A stretch of 10,296 nucleotides of DNA from the NCBI GenBank assembly GCA_003510825.1, contig DOKO01000396.1:1-10296 (forward strand). Reading direction: 5' to 3'. The position numbers and the translations under genes are program-made. Below the pieces are notes generated by a model. It searched no databases, was not told the origin of the DNA, and was given only the letters and a program-made list of their open reading frames with translations. Origin of the DNA: Stenotrophomonas sp. Lineage in GTDB: Bacteria; Pseudomonadota; Gammaproteobacteria; Xanthomonadales; Xanthomonadaceae. Shown one piece after another: positions 1 through 5,890 of the stretch (its first letter is position 1; every line of letters begins with the position of its first letter).

Positions 1-611
1 CCGCAGCTGGCCTGCAGCCGATGCAGCTGGTTGCGCAGGCTCGACGCGTCGTGCTGGTCCACCGCCTGTTCCACCGCATCGCGCACCCCCGGCAGCTCGG
101 CCAGGAACAGCTCGCGCAGGGCGATCAGGTGGTTGCGCTGGCCGTTCAGGGCCGCCAGGGCTGCCGTCTCGTCCCAGTCCTCCACCACCAGCTCGATCGC
201 CGCCGACGGCGGGGTCGCTCCAGCGGGACTGTTGACCAGGGCGCGGCGCACCGCCTTCAGCAGCTGGTCGCGGCCCAGCGGCTTGACCAGGGTGTCGCTG
301 AAACCCGCTTCGCGCAGGCGCTCGTGGATGCTCACGTCGCCATCGGCGGTGTGGGCCAGGGCAGGCGTGTCCGGATGCGAGCGGCGCAGTTCATGCAGCA
401 GCTGCGCGCCATTGCCGTCGGGCAGGTTGACGTCGATCAGCCACAGGTCATGAGCGCCCGGTTCGGCGCGGGCCAATGCACTTGCAAGTGAGTCAGCGGT
501 GTCCACATCCGCTGGTAACGTTTCCAACGCCGCCTTGAAAAAACCGCGGCTGATGATGTCATCCTCGACAAGCAGGAAGCGGGGCCGGCTGGTCCGCGGG
601 GTCATCTGCAT
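1..611 (-). CDS. Response regulator with C-terminal HPt-like domain (3' end cut by window edge)
   Basis: The gene reads leftwards off the window, giving 203 visible codons. Residues 12-125 form a receiver domain with every expected landmark: the acidic pair D17/D18 in VEDD, phospho-acceptor D60 in LIDVNLPDGNG, switch T88 in HTAD and K110 in LVKPL. After a short Pro/Ala linker (about 128-140) comes a helical segment with the layout of a histidine phosphotransfer domain, ending at the edge in LHRLQASCG, where H197 lines up with the phosphorylatable His of the HPt motif HxLKG. The usual Lys-Gly is replaced by Gln-Ala. Several ATGs precede the domain; I chose 611 because GGAGG lies 8 bases before it, while ATGs at 644, 641 and 626 lack this signal. 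No DNA-binding domain is visible, so it probably acts as a phosphorelay intermediate. The partner kinase is not in view. The domain assignment is firm, the pathway unknown. Confidence 0.88.
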   Translation of the reverse strand, partial: MQMTPRTSRPRFLLVEDDIISRGFFKAALETLPADVDTADSLASALARAEPGAHDLWLIDVNLPDGNGAQLLHELRRSHPDTPALAHTADGDVSIHERLREAGFSDTLVKPLGRDQLLKAVRRALVNSPAGATPPSAAIELVVEDWDETAALAALNGQRNHLIALRELFLAELPGVRDAVEQAVDQHDASSLRNQLHRLQASC

Positions 612-690
612 CAGGGCTGCCTCCATGTCAGCTGTGTCCATCATCAAGCACGCGGGCGGCGGGCGCAAGCGGCCATCGGGCCCCCTCGGC

Positions 691-709
691 CCGGATCTGC
701 GACAATACG
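691..709 (+). promoter_or_regulatory. Putative rlmD promoter element (shared motif with nagZ)
   Basis: Bases 691-709 read ccggatctgcgacaatacg. The same 19 bases occur before nagZ (4181-4199) with two differences. GACAAT at 701-706 resembles a -10 hexamer and would place the transcription start near 713, about 27 bases before the GTG start of rlmD. No convincing -35 hexamer is seen 16-18 bases upstream. The element lies in the 128-base divergent region between the response regulator and rlmD. Confidence 0.4.
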
Positions 710-739
710 CACCCATTTTTGCCCGCAGCCTGTTGCCAC

Positions 740-2074
740 GTGGCCCGATCCCGCTCCCGCATCGACCGTACTCCGTTCCAGACCGAGATCCTCGACCTCA
801 GCCATGATGGTCGTGGCGTCGCCCGCCGTGAAGGCGAAGGCGGCAAGGTCACCTTCGTCAGTGGCGCCCTGCCGGGCGAAGTGGTGATGGCCGAACCGAC
901 CGCCCGCAACCGTCATTTCGACGAGGCACGCACCGTTGAAGTGCTGCAGCCCTCGCCGCAGCGGGTGACGCCGAAGTGCCCGCATTTCGGCACCTGCGCC
1001 GGCTGCGTGCTGCAGCACCTGGACGAAGACCAGCAGATCGTTGCCAAGCAGCGCGTGCTGATGGACAACCTGGAGCGCATCGGCCACGTGAAGCCGGGTG
1101 CCGTGCTGCCGCCGCTGGTCGGCGAGAGCTGGGGCTACCGCCGCAAGGGCCGCTTCTCGGTGCGCCGCGTCGAGAAGAAGGACAAGACCCTGGTCGGCTT
1201 CCGCGAGCAGGATCCGCGCTTCGTGGCCGATCTCAGCCAGTGCCTGACCGTGATCCCGGAAATCGGCACCAAGGTCGAGGCGCTGTCGACCTTCATCGAG
1301 ACGCTGGATGGCAAACGCGACATCCCGCAGATCGAATTCATCGCCGGCGACCAGGCGGTGGTGCTGACCGTGCGCCACATGCAGCCGCTCAGCGATGCCG
1401 ATCGTGCCGCCTGGGCCGCGTTCGGCCAGCAGCATGGGTTCGTGATCTACCTGCAGTCCGGCGGCGTGGATACCGTGCAGCCGCTGGACGGGCAGGGCGT
1501 ACCGCTGTCGTTCCGGCTGGCACCGTGGGATGTCGAGCTGGCGTTCCGTCCGCTGGACTTCATCCAGGTCAACGCCAAGCTCAACGAGAAGATGATCGCC
1601 CACGCCCTGGACCTGCTGGAACCGGGTGAGGACGAGCGCGTGCTCGACCTGTTCTGCGGCCTGGGCAACTTCACCCTGCCGCTGGCCCGTCGCGTGCGCG
1701 AAGTGGTCGGCGTGGAAGGCGATGCCGGCCTGGTCGCGCGTGCCCGCGAGAACGCCGAGCGCAACGGCCTGGCCAATGCGCAGTTCTTCAGCGCCGACCT
1801 GACCCAGGACCAGCGCAGCGCCCCGTGGATGCGCCAGGGCTTCGACAAGCTGCTGCTCGACCCGCCGCGTTCGGGCGCCATCGAAGTGCTGCAGCAGCTG
1901 CCGCTGAAGCAGTTCAAGCGCATCGTCTATGTCAGCTGCCACCCGGGCTCGCTGGCCCGCGATGCCGGCTACCTGGTCAACGAGCAGGGCTTCACCCTGG
2001 TCAGCGCAGGTGCCATGGACATGTTCCCGCACACCGCGCACGTGGAAAGCATCGCGGTGTTCGAGAAGCGCTGA
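740..2074 (+). CDS. rlmD: 23S rRNA (uracil-1939-C5)-methyltransferase RlmD
   Basis: This enzyme methylates C5 of U1939 in 23S rRNA using S-adenosylmethionine and carries a 4Fe-4S cluster. The 444-residue protein has an N-terminal TRAM domain (about 10-70). The cluster cysteines are C80, C86 and C89 (KCPHFGTCAGC) and C168 (LSQC). The SAM-binding loop is VLDLFCGLGNF (301-311), with an acidic end at EGD (326-328). LDPPRSG (373-379) is typical of the RumA/TrmA family, and the catalytic cysteine is C400 in VSCHPGSLARD. The start is not obvious, as no Shine-Dalgarno is visible. GTG at 740 gives MARSRSRIDRTPF, which matches my memory of the family; the in-frame TTG at 719 would add seven residues with no domain content. 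The gene is divergent from the response regulator and convergent with the exported-protein gene. Function is as sure as sequence alone allows; the start is moderately sure. Confidence 0.97.
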   Translation: MARSRSRIDRTPFQTEILDLSHDGRGVARREGEGGKVTFVSGALPGEVVMAEPTARNRHFDEARTVEVLQPSPQRVTPKCPHFGTCAGCVLQHLDEDQQIVAKQRVLMDNLERIGHVKPGAVLPPLVGESWGYRRKGRFSVRRVEKKDKTLVGFREQDPRFVADLSQCLTVIPEIGTKVEALSTFIETLDGKRDIPQIEFIAGDQAVVLTVRHMQPLSDADRAAWAAFGQQHGFVIYLQSGGVDTVQPLDGQGVPLSFRLAPWDVELAFRPLDFIQVNAKLNEKMIAHALDLLEPGEDERVLDLFCGLGNFTLPLARRVREVVGVEGDAGLVARARENAERNGLANAQFFSADLTQDQRSAPWMRQGFDKLLLDPPRSGAIEVLQQLPLKQFKRIVYVSCHPGSLARDAGYLVNEQGFTLVSAGAMDMFPHTAHVESIAVFEKR

Positions 2075-2082
2075 GCGCGCAT

Positions 2083-2104
2083 GGCACCGGAACTGTCCGG
2101 TGCC
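2083..2104. terminator. Putative hairpin between convergent genes
   Basis: GGCACCGGA and TCCGGTGCC (2083-2091 and 2096-2104) form a perfect 9-base-pair stem around an ACTG loop. It lies between the stop of rlmD (2074) and the stop of the minus-strand gene (2122), the expected place for a shared terminator. There is no real T-tract on either strand, so intrinsic termination would be weak; the hairpin may instead protect the 3' end. Confidence 0.5.
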
Positions 2105-2121
2105 TTGACGGTCGCCGGCGC

Positions 2122-2742
2122 CTAGCGCGTCGGCGCCTCCTGCCACTGCCCATCCACGCGGATGAAGGCCACGGTCTGTTCGCCCTGCTGGGTGCCGTCA
2201 CCGGCGCGCACCGTGCATTCGAACACGGCTGCCTCACGGCCCAGGTCGCAGTTGCGCACTGCATGCACCTGGGTGATACGCGCGGCCTGTTCATAGGCGG
2301 CGCGCTCGCCAGCATCTGTCTGCTGCGTGGCGAGCGCGGCGAAACGTGCGCGCAGCAGCGCCTGCGCCTGCTCAGCCGACGGGGCAGGCATCGGCACGTC
2401 ACGCTGGTCGGGCAGGGTCCACTGGCCGCCCACCCACGCGAGGCGCAGCAGTTGCGGTCGCGGATGGATGCCCGTGCTGGAGGTGACGATGCAGTCCATT
2501 GCAGCGCTGTCCGCTGCCGGGGCGCAGCTGGTCAGGCTTTCCAGCCGGGGCCGCAGCGTCTCGGCGAGCAGGCGGCTGGTGTCGCTGGCGGGGCGCTCGG
2601 CAATCGCCTCGTCGAACATCTGGTCCATCAGTGCCTGCACCTGCGGCAGCGAGGGAAGCGCGGGCGCATCTGCAGCGGCGGCCGTGCAGGACAGCAGTGC
2701 CAGCAGGGCGATGGCGTTACGGGGCGAAGTGCGTCGACGCAT
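2122..2742 (-). CDS. Exported protein of unknown function with an internal tandem duplication
   Basis: The 206-residue product begins with a signal sequence: basic MRRRTSPRN, then a hydrophobic core (10-18), then SCTAAAAD. LLSC at 16-19 could be an imperfect lipobox, giving a lipoprotein at C19; otherwise signal peptidase I could cut after the alanines at 22-24. I start at ATG 2742 because it places the signal peptide at the N-terminus; the longer reading frame adds 42 residues that overlap the divergent CYTH promoter region. AAGGA lies 11 bases upstream. The mature part repeats itself. QALMDQMF (36-43) matches QALLRARF (127-134); C73-X10-C84 matches C165-X10-C176; and GQW ends at W108 and W200, exactly 24 residues after the second cysteine in both copies. 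The paired cysteines suggest one disulfide per copy in the periplasm. I do not recognise a family and assign no function. Confidence 0.8.
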   Translation of the reverse strand: MRRRTSPRNAIALLALLSCTAAAADAPALPSLPQVQALMDQMFDEAIAERPASDTSRLLAETLRPRLESLTSCAPAADSAAMDCIVTSSTGIHPRPQLLRLAWVGGQWTLPDQRDVPMPAPSAEQAQALLRARFAALATQQTDAGERAAYEQAARITQVHAVRNCDLGREAAVFECTVRAGDGTQQGEQTVAFIRVDGQWQEAPTR

Positions 2743-2821
2743 CAGGCATCCGGTCCTTGAAGGGGCCGGCAGTGTAGTCATGCACCACGACGATGCGGTA
2801 GGAACTGTCGTGTGCGACCGC

Positions 2822-2827
2822 CATACT
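2822..2827 (+). promoter_or_regulatory. Putative -10 box placing transcription start at the CYTH ATG
   Basis: CATACT at 2822-2827 ends seven bases before the A of the ATG at 2834, so a start seven bases downstream of the box would be the ATG itself (leaderless mRNA). No Shine-Dalgarno is seen before this ATG. The same hexamer is the proposed -10 of the cold-shock gene at 6661. The -35 position (2799-2804, TAGGAA) is a poor match. Confidence 0.35.
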
Positions 2828-2833
2828 GTGCGC

Positions 2834-3319
2834 ATGGGCATTGAAATCGAACGCAAATTCCTCGTCACCCACGACGGCTGGCGTGCCGCCGCGCACCGGG
2901 TGATCCCGATGGCGCAGGGCTACATCAACGACATGGGCTCGCTTGATCGCGGCACCCAGAATGCCTCGGTGCGGGTGCGCATCGAAGGCGACCATGCCGC
3001 ACTCAACCTGAAATCGCGCACCATCGGCCACACCCGCCAGGAGTTCGATTACCCGATTCCGGTGGAAGACGCGCGCGAACTGCTCGCCCTCTGCGTCGGC
3101 GGCCTGATCGACAAGCGCCGGCACCTGGTCGAGCACGCCGGCCTGACCTGGGAAGTGGACGAGTTCCTCGGCGACAACGCCGGGCTGGTGGTGGCCGAAG
3201 TCGAGCTGGACAGCGCCGACCAGGTCATCGACCTGCCGGACTGGGCCGGTGCCGAAGTGACCGACGACACCCGCTACTACAACGTCGCCCTGGCCAGCCA
3301 CCCGTATTCACAGTGGTGA
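2834..3319 (+). CDS. CYTH domain protein, probable triphosphate tunnel metalloenzyme
   Basis: The 161-residue protein is a stand-alone CYTH domain. It opens with the family signature ExExK: E4, E6 and K8 in MGIEIERKF. Further charged tunnel residues are visible in the expected order: R47 and R49 (SVRVRIEG), K60 and R62 (NLKSRT), E70 and D72 (RQEFDYPI), K94/R95 (DKRRH), D109 (WEVDEF), and E122/E124 (VVAEVEL). Family members of this size act on triphosphates with a divalent metal; bacterial ones are often inorganic triphosphatases, while others are class IV adenylate cyclases or thiamine-triphosphatases. The sequence cannot settle the substrate. ATG 2834 places ExExK right at the N-terminus, as is usual. 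GTG at 2828 is in frame but adds only two residues. There is no Shine-Dalgarno, and a -10-like box directly precedes the start. The gene is divergent from the exported-protein gene and ends before a strong terminator. Confidence 0.9.
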   Translation: MGIEIERKFLVTHDGWRAAAHRVIPMAQGYINDMGSLDRGTQNASVRVRIEGDHAALNLKSRTIGHTRQEFDYPIPVEDARELLALCVGGLIDKRRHLVEHAGLTWEVDEFLGDNAGLVVAEVELDSADQVIDLPDWAGAEVTDDTRYYNVALASHPYSQW

Positions 3320-3340
3320 ACTGAAAAGGGGGCGCGCAAA

Positions 3341-3387
3341 GGGGACGGAGGGGATTCATCCAATTAATCCCCTCAGTCCCCTTTTTT
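3341..3387 (+). terminator. Long-stem intrinsic terminator / palindromic repeat element
   Basis: Bases 3341-3356 pair with 3366-3381 in a 16-base-pair stem with a single mismatch, around a nine-base AT-rich loop, followed by six T (3382-3387). This is a strong terminator for the CYTH gene. The GGGGACGGAGGGGATT arm resembles a palindrome I associate with many copies in Stenotrophomonas genomes, so it may also be a dispersed repeat; that part is from memory and not tested. Confidence 0.85.
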
Positions 3388-3415
3388 CGCTGGCGGCGGT
3401 CCCCATGTGGTCTGG

Positions 3416-4108
3416 ATGAAGATCGATATCTACTCCGACGTGGTCTGCCCCTGGTGCTGGATCGGCAAGCATCGATTCGAGCAGGGTGTGCAGTTGCTGG
3501 GCGCCGATGCGCCTGAACTCGATATCCAGTGGCAGCCGTTCCAGCTGGATCCGGATGCCGGCGACACCCCGGTGCCGCTGCGCCAGGCCTATGCGGCCAA
3601 ATTCGGCGGTGCCGAGCGTACCGAGCAGATCCTTGGCCAGACCCAGACCACCGCGCGTGCCGAAGGCCTGCCGATGGACTTCAGCCAGGGCCAGGTGCGG
3701 GTGACCACGCTGCCGGCGCACCGCGTGCTGTGGCTGGCTGGCGAACACGGCGTGCAGGACGCGGTGGGTGAGGCCCTGTTCCGCGCCCACTTCGAGCATG
3801 GCCAGAACCTGGCCGACACGGAGGTGCTGGTGAAGGCCGGCGTGGCCGGCGGCCTGGACGGCGCCGAGATCGCACAGCTGCTCGCCTCCGACCGTGGCCT
3901 GGCCGAGGTCGAGGCCAAGCTGGCCCAGGCTCACGCACTGGGCATTTCCTCGGTGCCGACCTTCGTCATCGACGGCCGCTGGGCCATTTCCGGCGCACAG
4001 CCGCCGGAAGCCTTCGCCAATGCCCTGCGCCAGATCGCCGCCGAGCAGGGCGCACCCGCCGCCGCTGCCGGTGACGAAGCCTGCGGCCCGGACGGCTGCG
4101 CCGTCTGA
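3416..4108 (+). CDS. DsbA-family (FrnE-like) thiol oxidoreductase
   Basis: The product is a 230-residue thioredoxin-fold protein with a helical insertion. The redox motif is C11-P-W-C14 in YSDVVCPWCWIGK, right after the first beta strand. The cis-proline is P181 in SSVPTFVIDG. There is no signal peptide, so it acts in the cytoplasm, unlike DsbA itself. A second cysteine pair, C223-GPDG-C228, forms a CX4C tail two residues from the end. Deinococcus radiodurans FrnE, which protects against oxidative stress, has the same two-motif arrangement (CPWC plus a C-terminal CX4C) with exchange between the pairs. I infer the same chemistry here, with the substrate unknown. The start at ATG 3416 puts the beta strand at residue 2; an in-frame GTG at 3407 adds three residues. 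No good Shine-Dalgarno is seen. The gene begins 28 bases after a terminator T-tract and is followed by another palindrome. Confidence 0.92.
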   Translation: MKIDIYSDVVCPWCWIGKHRFEQGVQLLGADAPELDIQWQPFQLDPDAGDTPVPLRQAYAAKFGGAERTEQILGQTQTTARAEGLPMDFSQGQVRVTTLPAHRVLWLAGEHGVQDAVGEALFRAHFEHGQNLADTEVLVKAGVAGGLDGAEIAQLLASDRGLAEVEAKLAQAHALGISSVPTFVIDGRWAISGAQPPEAFANALRQIAAEQGAPAAAAGDEACGPDGCAV

Positions 4109-4115
4109 GCGGGCA

Positions 4116-4146
4116 GGGGTCGGAGCCCCTGCGGGGATCCGACCCC
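4116..4146. repeat. GGGGTCGGA palindromic element
   Basis: GGGGTCGGA (4116-4124) pairs with TCCGACCCC (4138-4146). Inside this, CCCC (4126-4129) pairs with GGGG (4133-4136) across one G/A mismatch, around a TGC loop. No T-tract follows. It lies 7 bases after the FrnE-like gene and 91 before nagZ. GGGGTC-type palindromes are, from memory, abundant between genes in Stenotrophomonas; copy number was not tested. Confidence 0.7.
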
Positions 4147-4180
4147 AACCTCCGTTTGCCCCGAACACTGCGCCTGCCGG

Positions 4181-4199
4181 CCGGTTCTGCGACAATGCG
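4181..4199 (+). promoter_or_regulatory. Putative nagZ promoter element (shared motif with rlmD)
   Basis: Bases 4181-4199 read ccggttctgcgacaatgcg, 17 of 19 identical to the element before rlmD (691-709). GACAAT at 4191-4196 is the -10-like part and predicts a start near 4203, giving a leader of about 35 bases with a normal Shine-Dalgarno. No clear -35 is seen at the usual distance. Confidence 0.45.
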
Positions 4200-4237
4200 G
4201 CACTGCGCCATGCGGGCGCCCGTAGTGGAGATCGACC

Positions 4238-5245
4238 ATGCTGCTGATCGGCGTTGCCGGCACTGAACTGACCGCCCAGGAACGCGACTGGCTGCAGCAC
4301 GATGCCGTGGCCGGGGTGGTGCTGTTCAAGCGCAACTTCGCCTCGCGCCAGCAGGTGACCGATCTGAGCGCGGCCATCCGCGCCGCCGCCCCGCGCCCGC
4401 AGCTGATCTGCGTGGACCAGGAAGGCGGCCGCGTGCAGCGCTTCCGCGAGGGCTACAGCGATCTGCCGCCGTTGCAGGACATCGGCGCGCTGTACGCCAG
4501 CGATCCGCAGCAGGCGCTGGCCATGGCCGAGCAGCACGCTTGGCTGATGGCCAGCGAGGTGCGCGCCAGCGGCCTGGACCTCAGCTTCGCCCCGGTGGTC
4601 GACCTCGGCCGCGGCAACCGCGCCATCGGCAACCGTGCCTTCAGCGAAGACCCGCAGGTGGTGGCCGCGTTCACCGCAGCCTACGTGCGTGGCATGCACG
4701 CCACCGGCATGGCCGCCACCCTCAAGCATTTCCCCGGCCACGGCACCGTGCTGGAAGACACCCACGTCGATACCGCCATCGACCCGCGCGGGCTGGATGA
4801 GCTGCGCGCGCAGGACCTGGTCCCGTTCAGTGCCGGCATCGCTGCCGGTGCCGATGCGGTGATGATGGCGCACGTGATCTACCCGCAGGTGGCGGCGGAA
4901 CCGGCCGGCTATTCGCCGCGCTGGATCCAGGACATCCTGCGCGGCGAGTTCGGCTTCCGTGGCGTGGTGTTTTCCGATGACATCGGCATGGCCGCCTCGC
5001 ACAGCGCTGGTGGCGTGCCGGCCCGCGTGCACGCGCACCTGGATGCCGGCTGCGACGTGGTGCTGGTCTGCCACCCCGAACTGGTCGATGAAGCCCTGCA
5101 CGCCGTGCAGGGGCGCTCCCTCAATACCGCTGCGCTGCTGGGCCTGCTCGGCCGCGGCGCGCTTGGCTGGGATGGCCTGCTGGCCGATGCCCGCCATGGC
5201 GACACCCAATCCCGTTTGCTCCACACCCTTGGAAGAACCGTCTGA
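4238..5245 (+). CDS. nagZ: Beta-N-acetylglucosaminidase NagZ (GH3)
   Basis: NagZ removes GlcNAc from 1,6-anhydroMurNAc-peptides in the cytoplasm during peptidoglycan recycling. The 335-residue length is that of one-domain GH3 NagZ enzymes. Visible motifs are VDQEGGRVQR near residue 55, KHFPGHG (163-169), the catalytic Asp-X-His dyad D174/H176 in EDTHVD, and nucleophile D248 in FSDDIGM. These agree in position with the D248 nucleophile and D174/H176 dyad known for characterised NagZ. There is no signal peptide, as expected. GGAG lies 7 bases before ATG 4238. The stop overlaps the ATG of the downstream phosphoribosyltransferase gene by one base (TGATG), so translation is probably coupled. In bacteria with AmpR-controlled beta-lactamases the NagZ product supplies the inducing muropeptides; S. 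maltophilia has such enzymes, so the gene may bear on beta-lactam response. That last point is known biology applied by inference. Confidence 0.97.
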   Translation: MLLIGVAGTELTAQERDWLQHDAVAGVVLFKRNFASRQQVTDLSAAIRAAAPRPQLICVDQEGGRVQRFREGYSDLPPLQDIGALYASDPQQALAMAEQHAWLMASEVRASGLDLSFAPVVDLGRGNRAIGNRAFSEDPQVVAAFTAAYVRGMHATGMAATLKHFPGHGTVLEDTHVDTAIDPRGLDELRAQDLVPFSAGIAAGADAVMMAHVIYPQVAAEPAGYSPRWIQDILRGEFGFRGVVFSDDIGMAASHSAGGVPARVHAHLDAGCDVVLVCHPELVDEALHAVQGRSLNTAALLGLLGRGALGWDGLLADARHGDTQSRLLHTLGRTV

Positions 5246-5799
5246 TGCCGAACCTCACCATTTCCCAGGCCCTGGCCCAGGCCGACCTGCTGGTCGACCG
5301 TCCCACCATCGACAAGGCCATCGCCAGCATCGCCGACGCGATCGCACGCGACTACGAGGGCGAGGTCCCGCTGTTCCTGTCCATCATGCACGGTGCGCTG
5401 CCGTTCGCCGGCCAGCTGGCGCTGGAGCTGGGCGCGCGCGGCCAGGACGTGCAGTTCGATTACCTGCACGCCACCCGTTACCGCGGTGAAACCACCGGCG
5501 GCGACCTGGTGTGGAAGCACAAGCCGGCCACCGCGCTGTTCGGCCGCCGCGTGCTGCTGGTCGATGACATCCTTGACGAGGGCTACACCCTGCAGGGCGT
5601 GCGCACCTGGTGCCTGGAGCAGGGCGCCACCGACGTGCGCATCGCCGCGATGACCGTGAAGAAGCACGACCGCGGCCTGCCGGACGTCACCGCTGACTAC
5701 GCCGGCATCGAACTGCCTGACCGTTATGTCTTCGGCTTTGGCATGGACGTCAACGAAACCCTGCGCTGCGTGCCGGCCATCTACGCGATGAAGGAATAA
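5245..5799 (+). CDS. hpt: Hypoxanthine-guanine phosphoribosyltransferase
   Basis: This 184-residue type I phosphoribosyltransferase converts hypoxanthine (and probably guanine) plus PRPP to IMP or GMP in purine salvage. The PRPP-binding loop is VLLVDDILDEGYTL (103-116), with the acidic pair D107/D108. FLSIMHGALPFAG (about 44-56) holds the first substrate loop, VKKHDR carries the conserved lysine near the purine site, and FGFGMD (163-168) is the C-terminal purine and magnesium motif of hypoxanthine-type enzymes. The ATG shares its A with the nagZ stop codon, and GGAAG lies about 9 bases upstream inside nagZ. The 3' neighbour is a nucleoside phosphorylase that would release hypoxanthine, giving this enzyme its substrate. 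Cytoplasmic. Guanine use is uncertain from sequence. Confidence 0.94.
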   Translation: MPNLTISQALAQADLLVDRPTIDKAIASIADAIARDYEGEVPLFLSIMHGALPFAGQLALELGARGQDVQFDYLHATRYRGETTGGDLVWKHKPATALFGRRVLLVDDILDEGYTLQGVRTWCLEQGATDVRIAAMTVKKHDRGLPDVTADYAGIELPDRYVFGFGMDVNETLRCVPAIYAMKE

Positions 5800-5804
5800 G
5801 AGCG

Positions 5805-5818
5805 GGCCGTTCGCGGCC
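5805..5818 (+). other. Short TTCG-loop hairpin in the hpt leader/trailer junction
   Basis: GGCCG (5805-5809) and CGGCC (5814-5818) form a five-base-pair stem with loop TTCG, starting five bases after the hpt stop. It is followed by four copies of TGTCC (5819-5823, 5825-5829, 5830-5834, 5835-5839) and then by the larger terminator-like hairpin. GCGGG at 5802-5806 could instead pair with CCCGC at 5838-5842, which would compete with both hairpins. Confidence 0.45.
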
Positions 5819-5841
5819 TGTCCTTGTCCTGTCCTGTCCCG

Positions 5842-5876
5842 CGCCGGCATCTTCGGGTGCCGGCGTTTGTCTTTTT
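5842..5876 (+). terminator. TTCG-loop intrinsic terminator or attenuator between hpt and the phosphorylase gene
   Basis: CGCCGGCATC (5842-5851) pairs with GGTGCCGGCG (5856-5865) in ten base pairs, one a G-T wobble, capped by the very stable C(TTCG)G tetraloop. It is followed by TTTGTCTTTTT (5866-5876). This is a strong intrinsic terminator. It ends two bases before the GGAG ribosome binding site (5879-5882) of the next gene on the same strand, which leaves no room for a separate downstream promoter. Confidence 0.85.
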
Positions 5877-5890
5877 CTGGAGTGCTTTGC

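Noticed and set aside
644..2146. A 500-codon open frame on the minus strand across rlmD
   Set aside because: It is antisense to a certain gene and has no recognisable domain; long antisense frames are expected at this GC content because stop codons are rare opposite G/C third positions.
1825..2760. A 311-codon plus-strand frame bridging rlmD and the exported-protein gene
   Set aside because: It starts inside rlmD in another frame and runs opposite a gene with a signal peptide and internal repeat; its product has no recognisable content.
2743..2868. N-terminal extension of the exported protein to the ATG at 2868
   Set aside because: It would bury the signal peptide 42 residues inside the protein and overlap the start of the CYTH gene by 35 bases.
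4219..4242. GTAG before nagZ as a second SMAG element
   Set aside because: GTAG is present at 4222-4225 but the following bases give only a three-pair TGG/CCA stem, and they include the nagZ ribosome binding site.
3356..5224. A 622-codon open frame on the minus strand across the FrnE-like gene and nagZ
   Set aside because: It spans two well-supported plus-strand genes and the intergenic palindrome, its product is low-complexity Ala/Gly/His/Gln-rich, and no family is recognisable. It is a GC-driven shadow.
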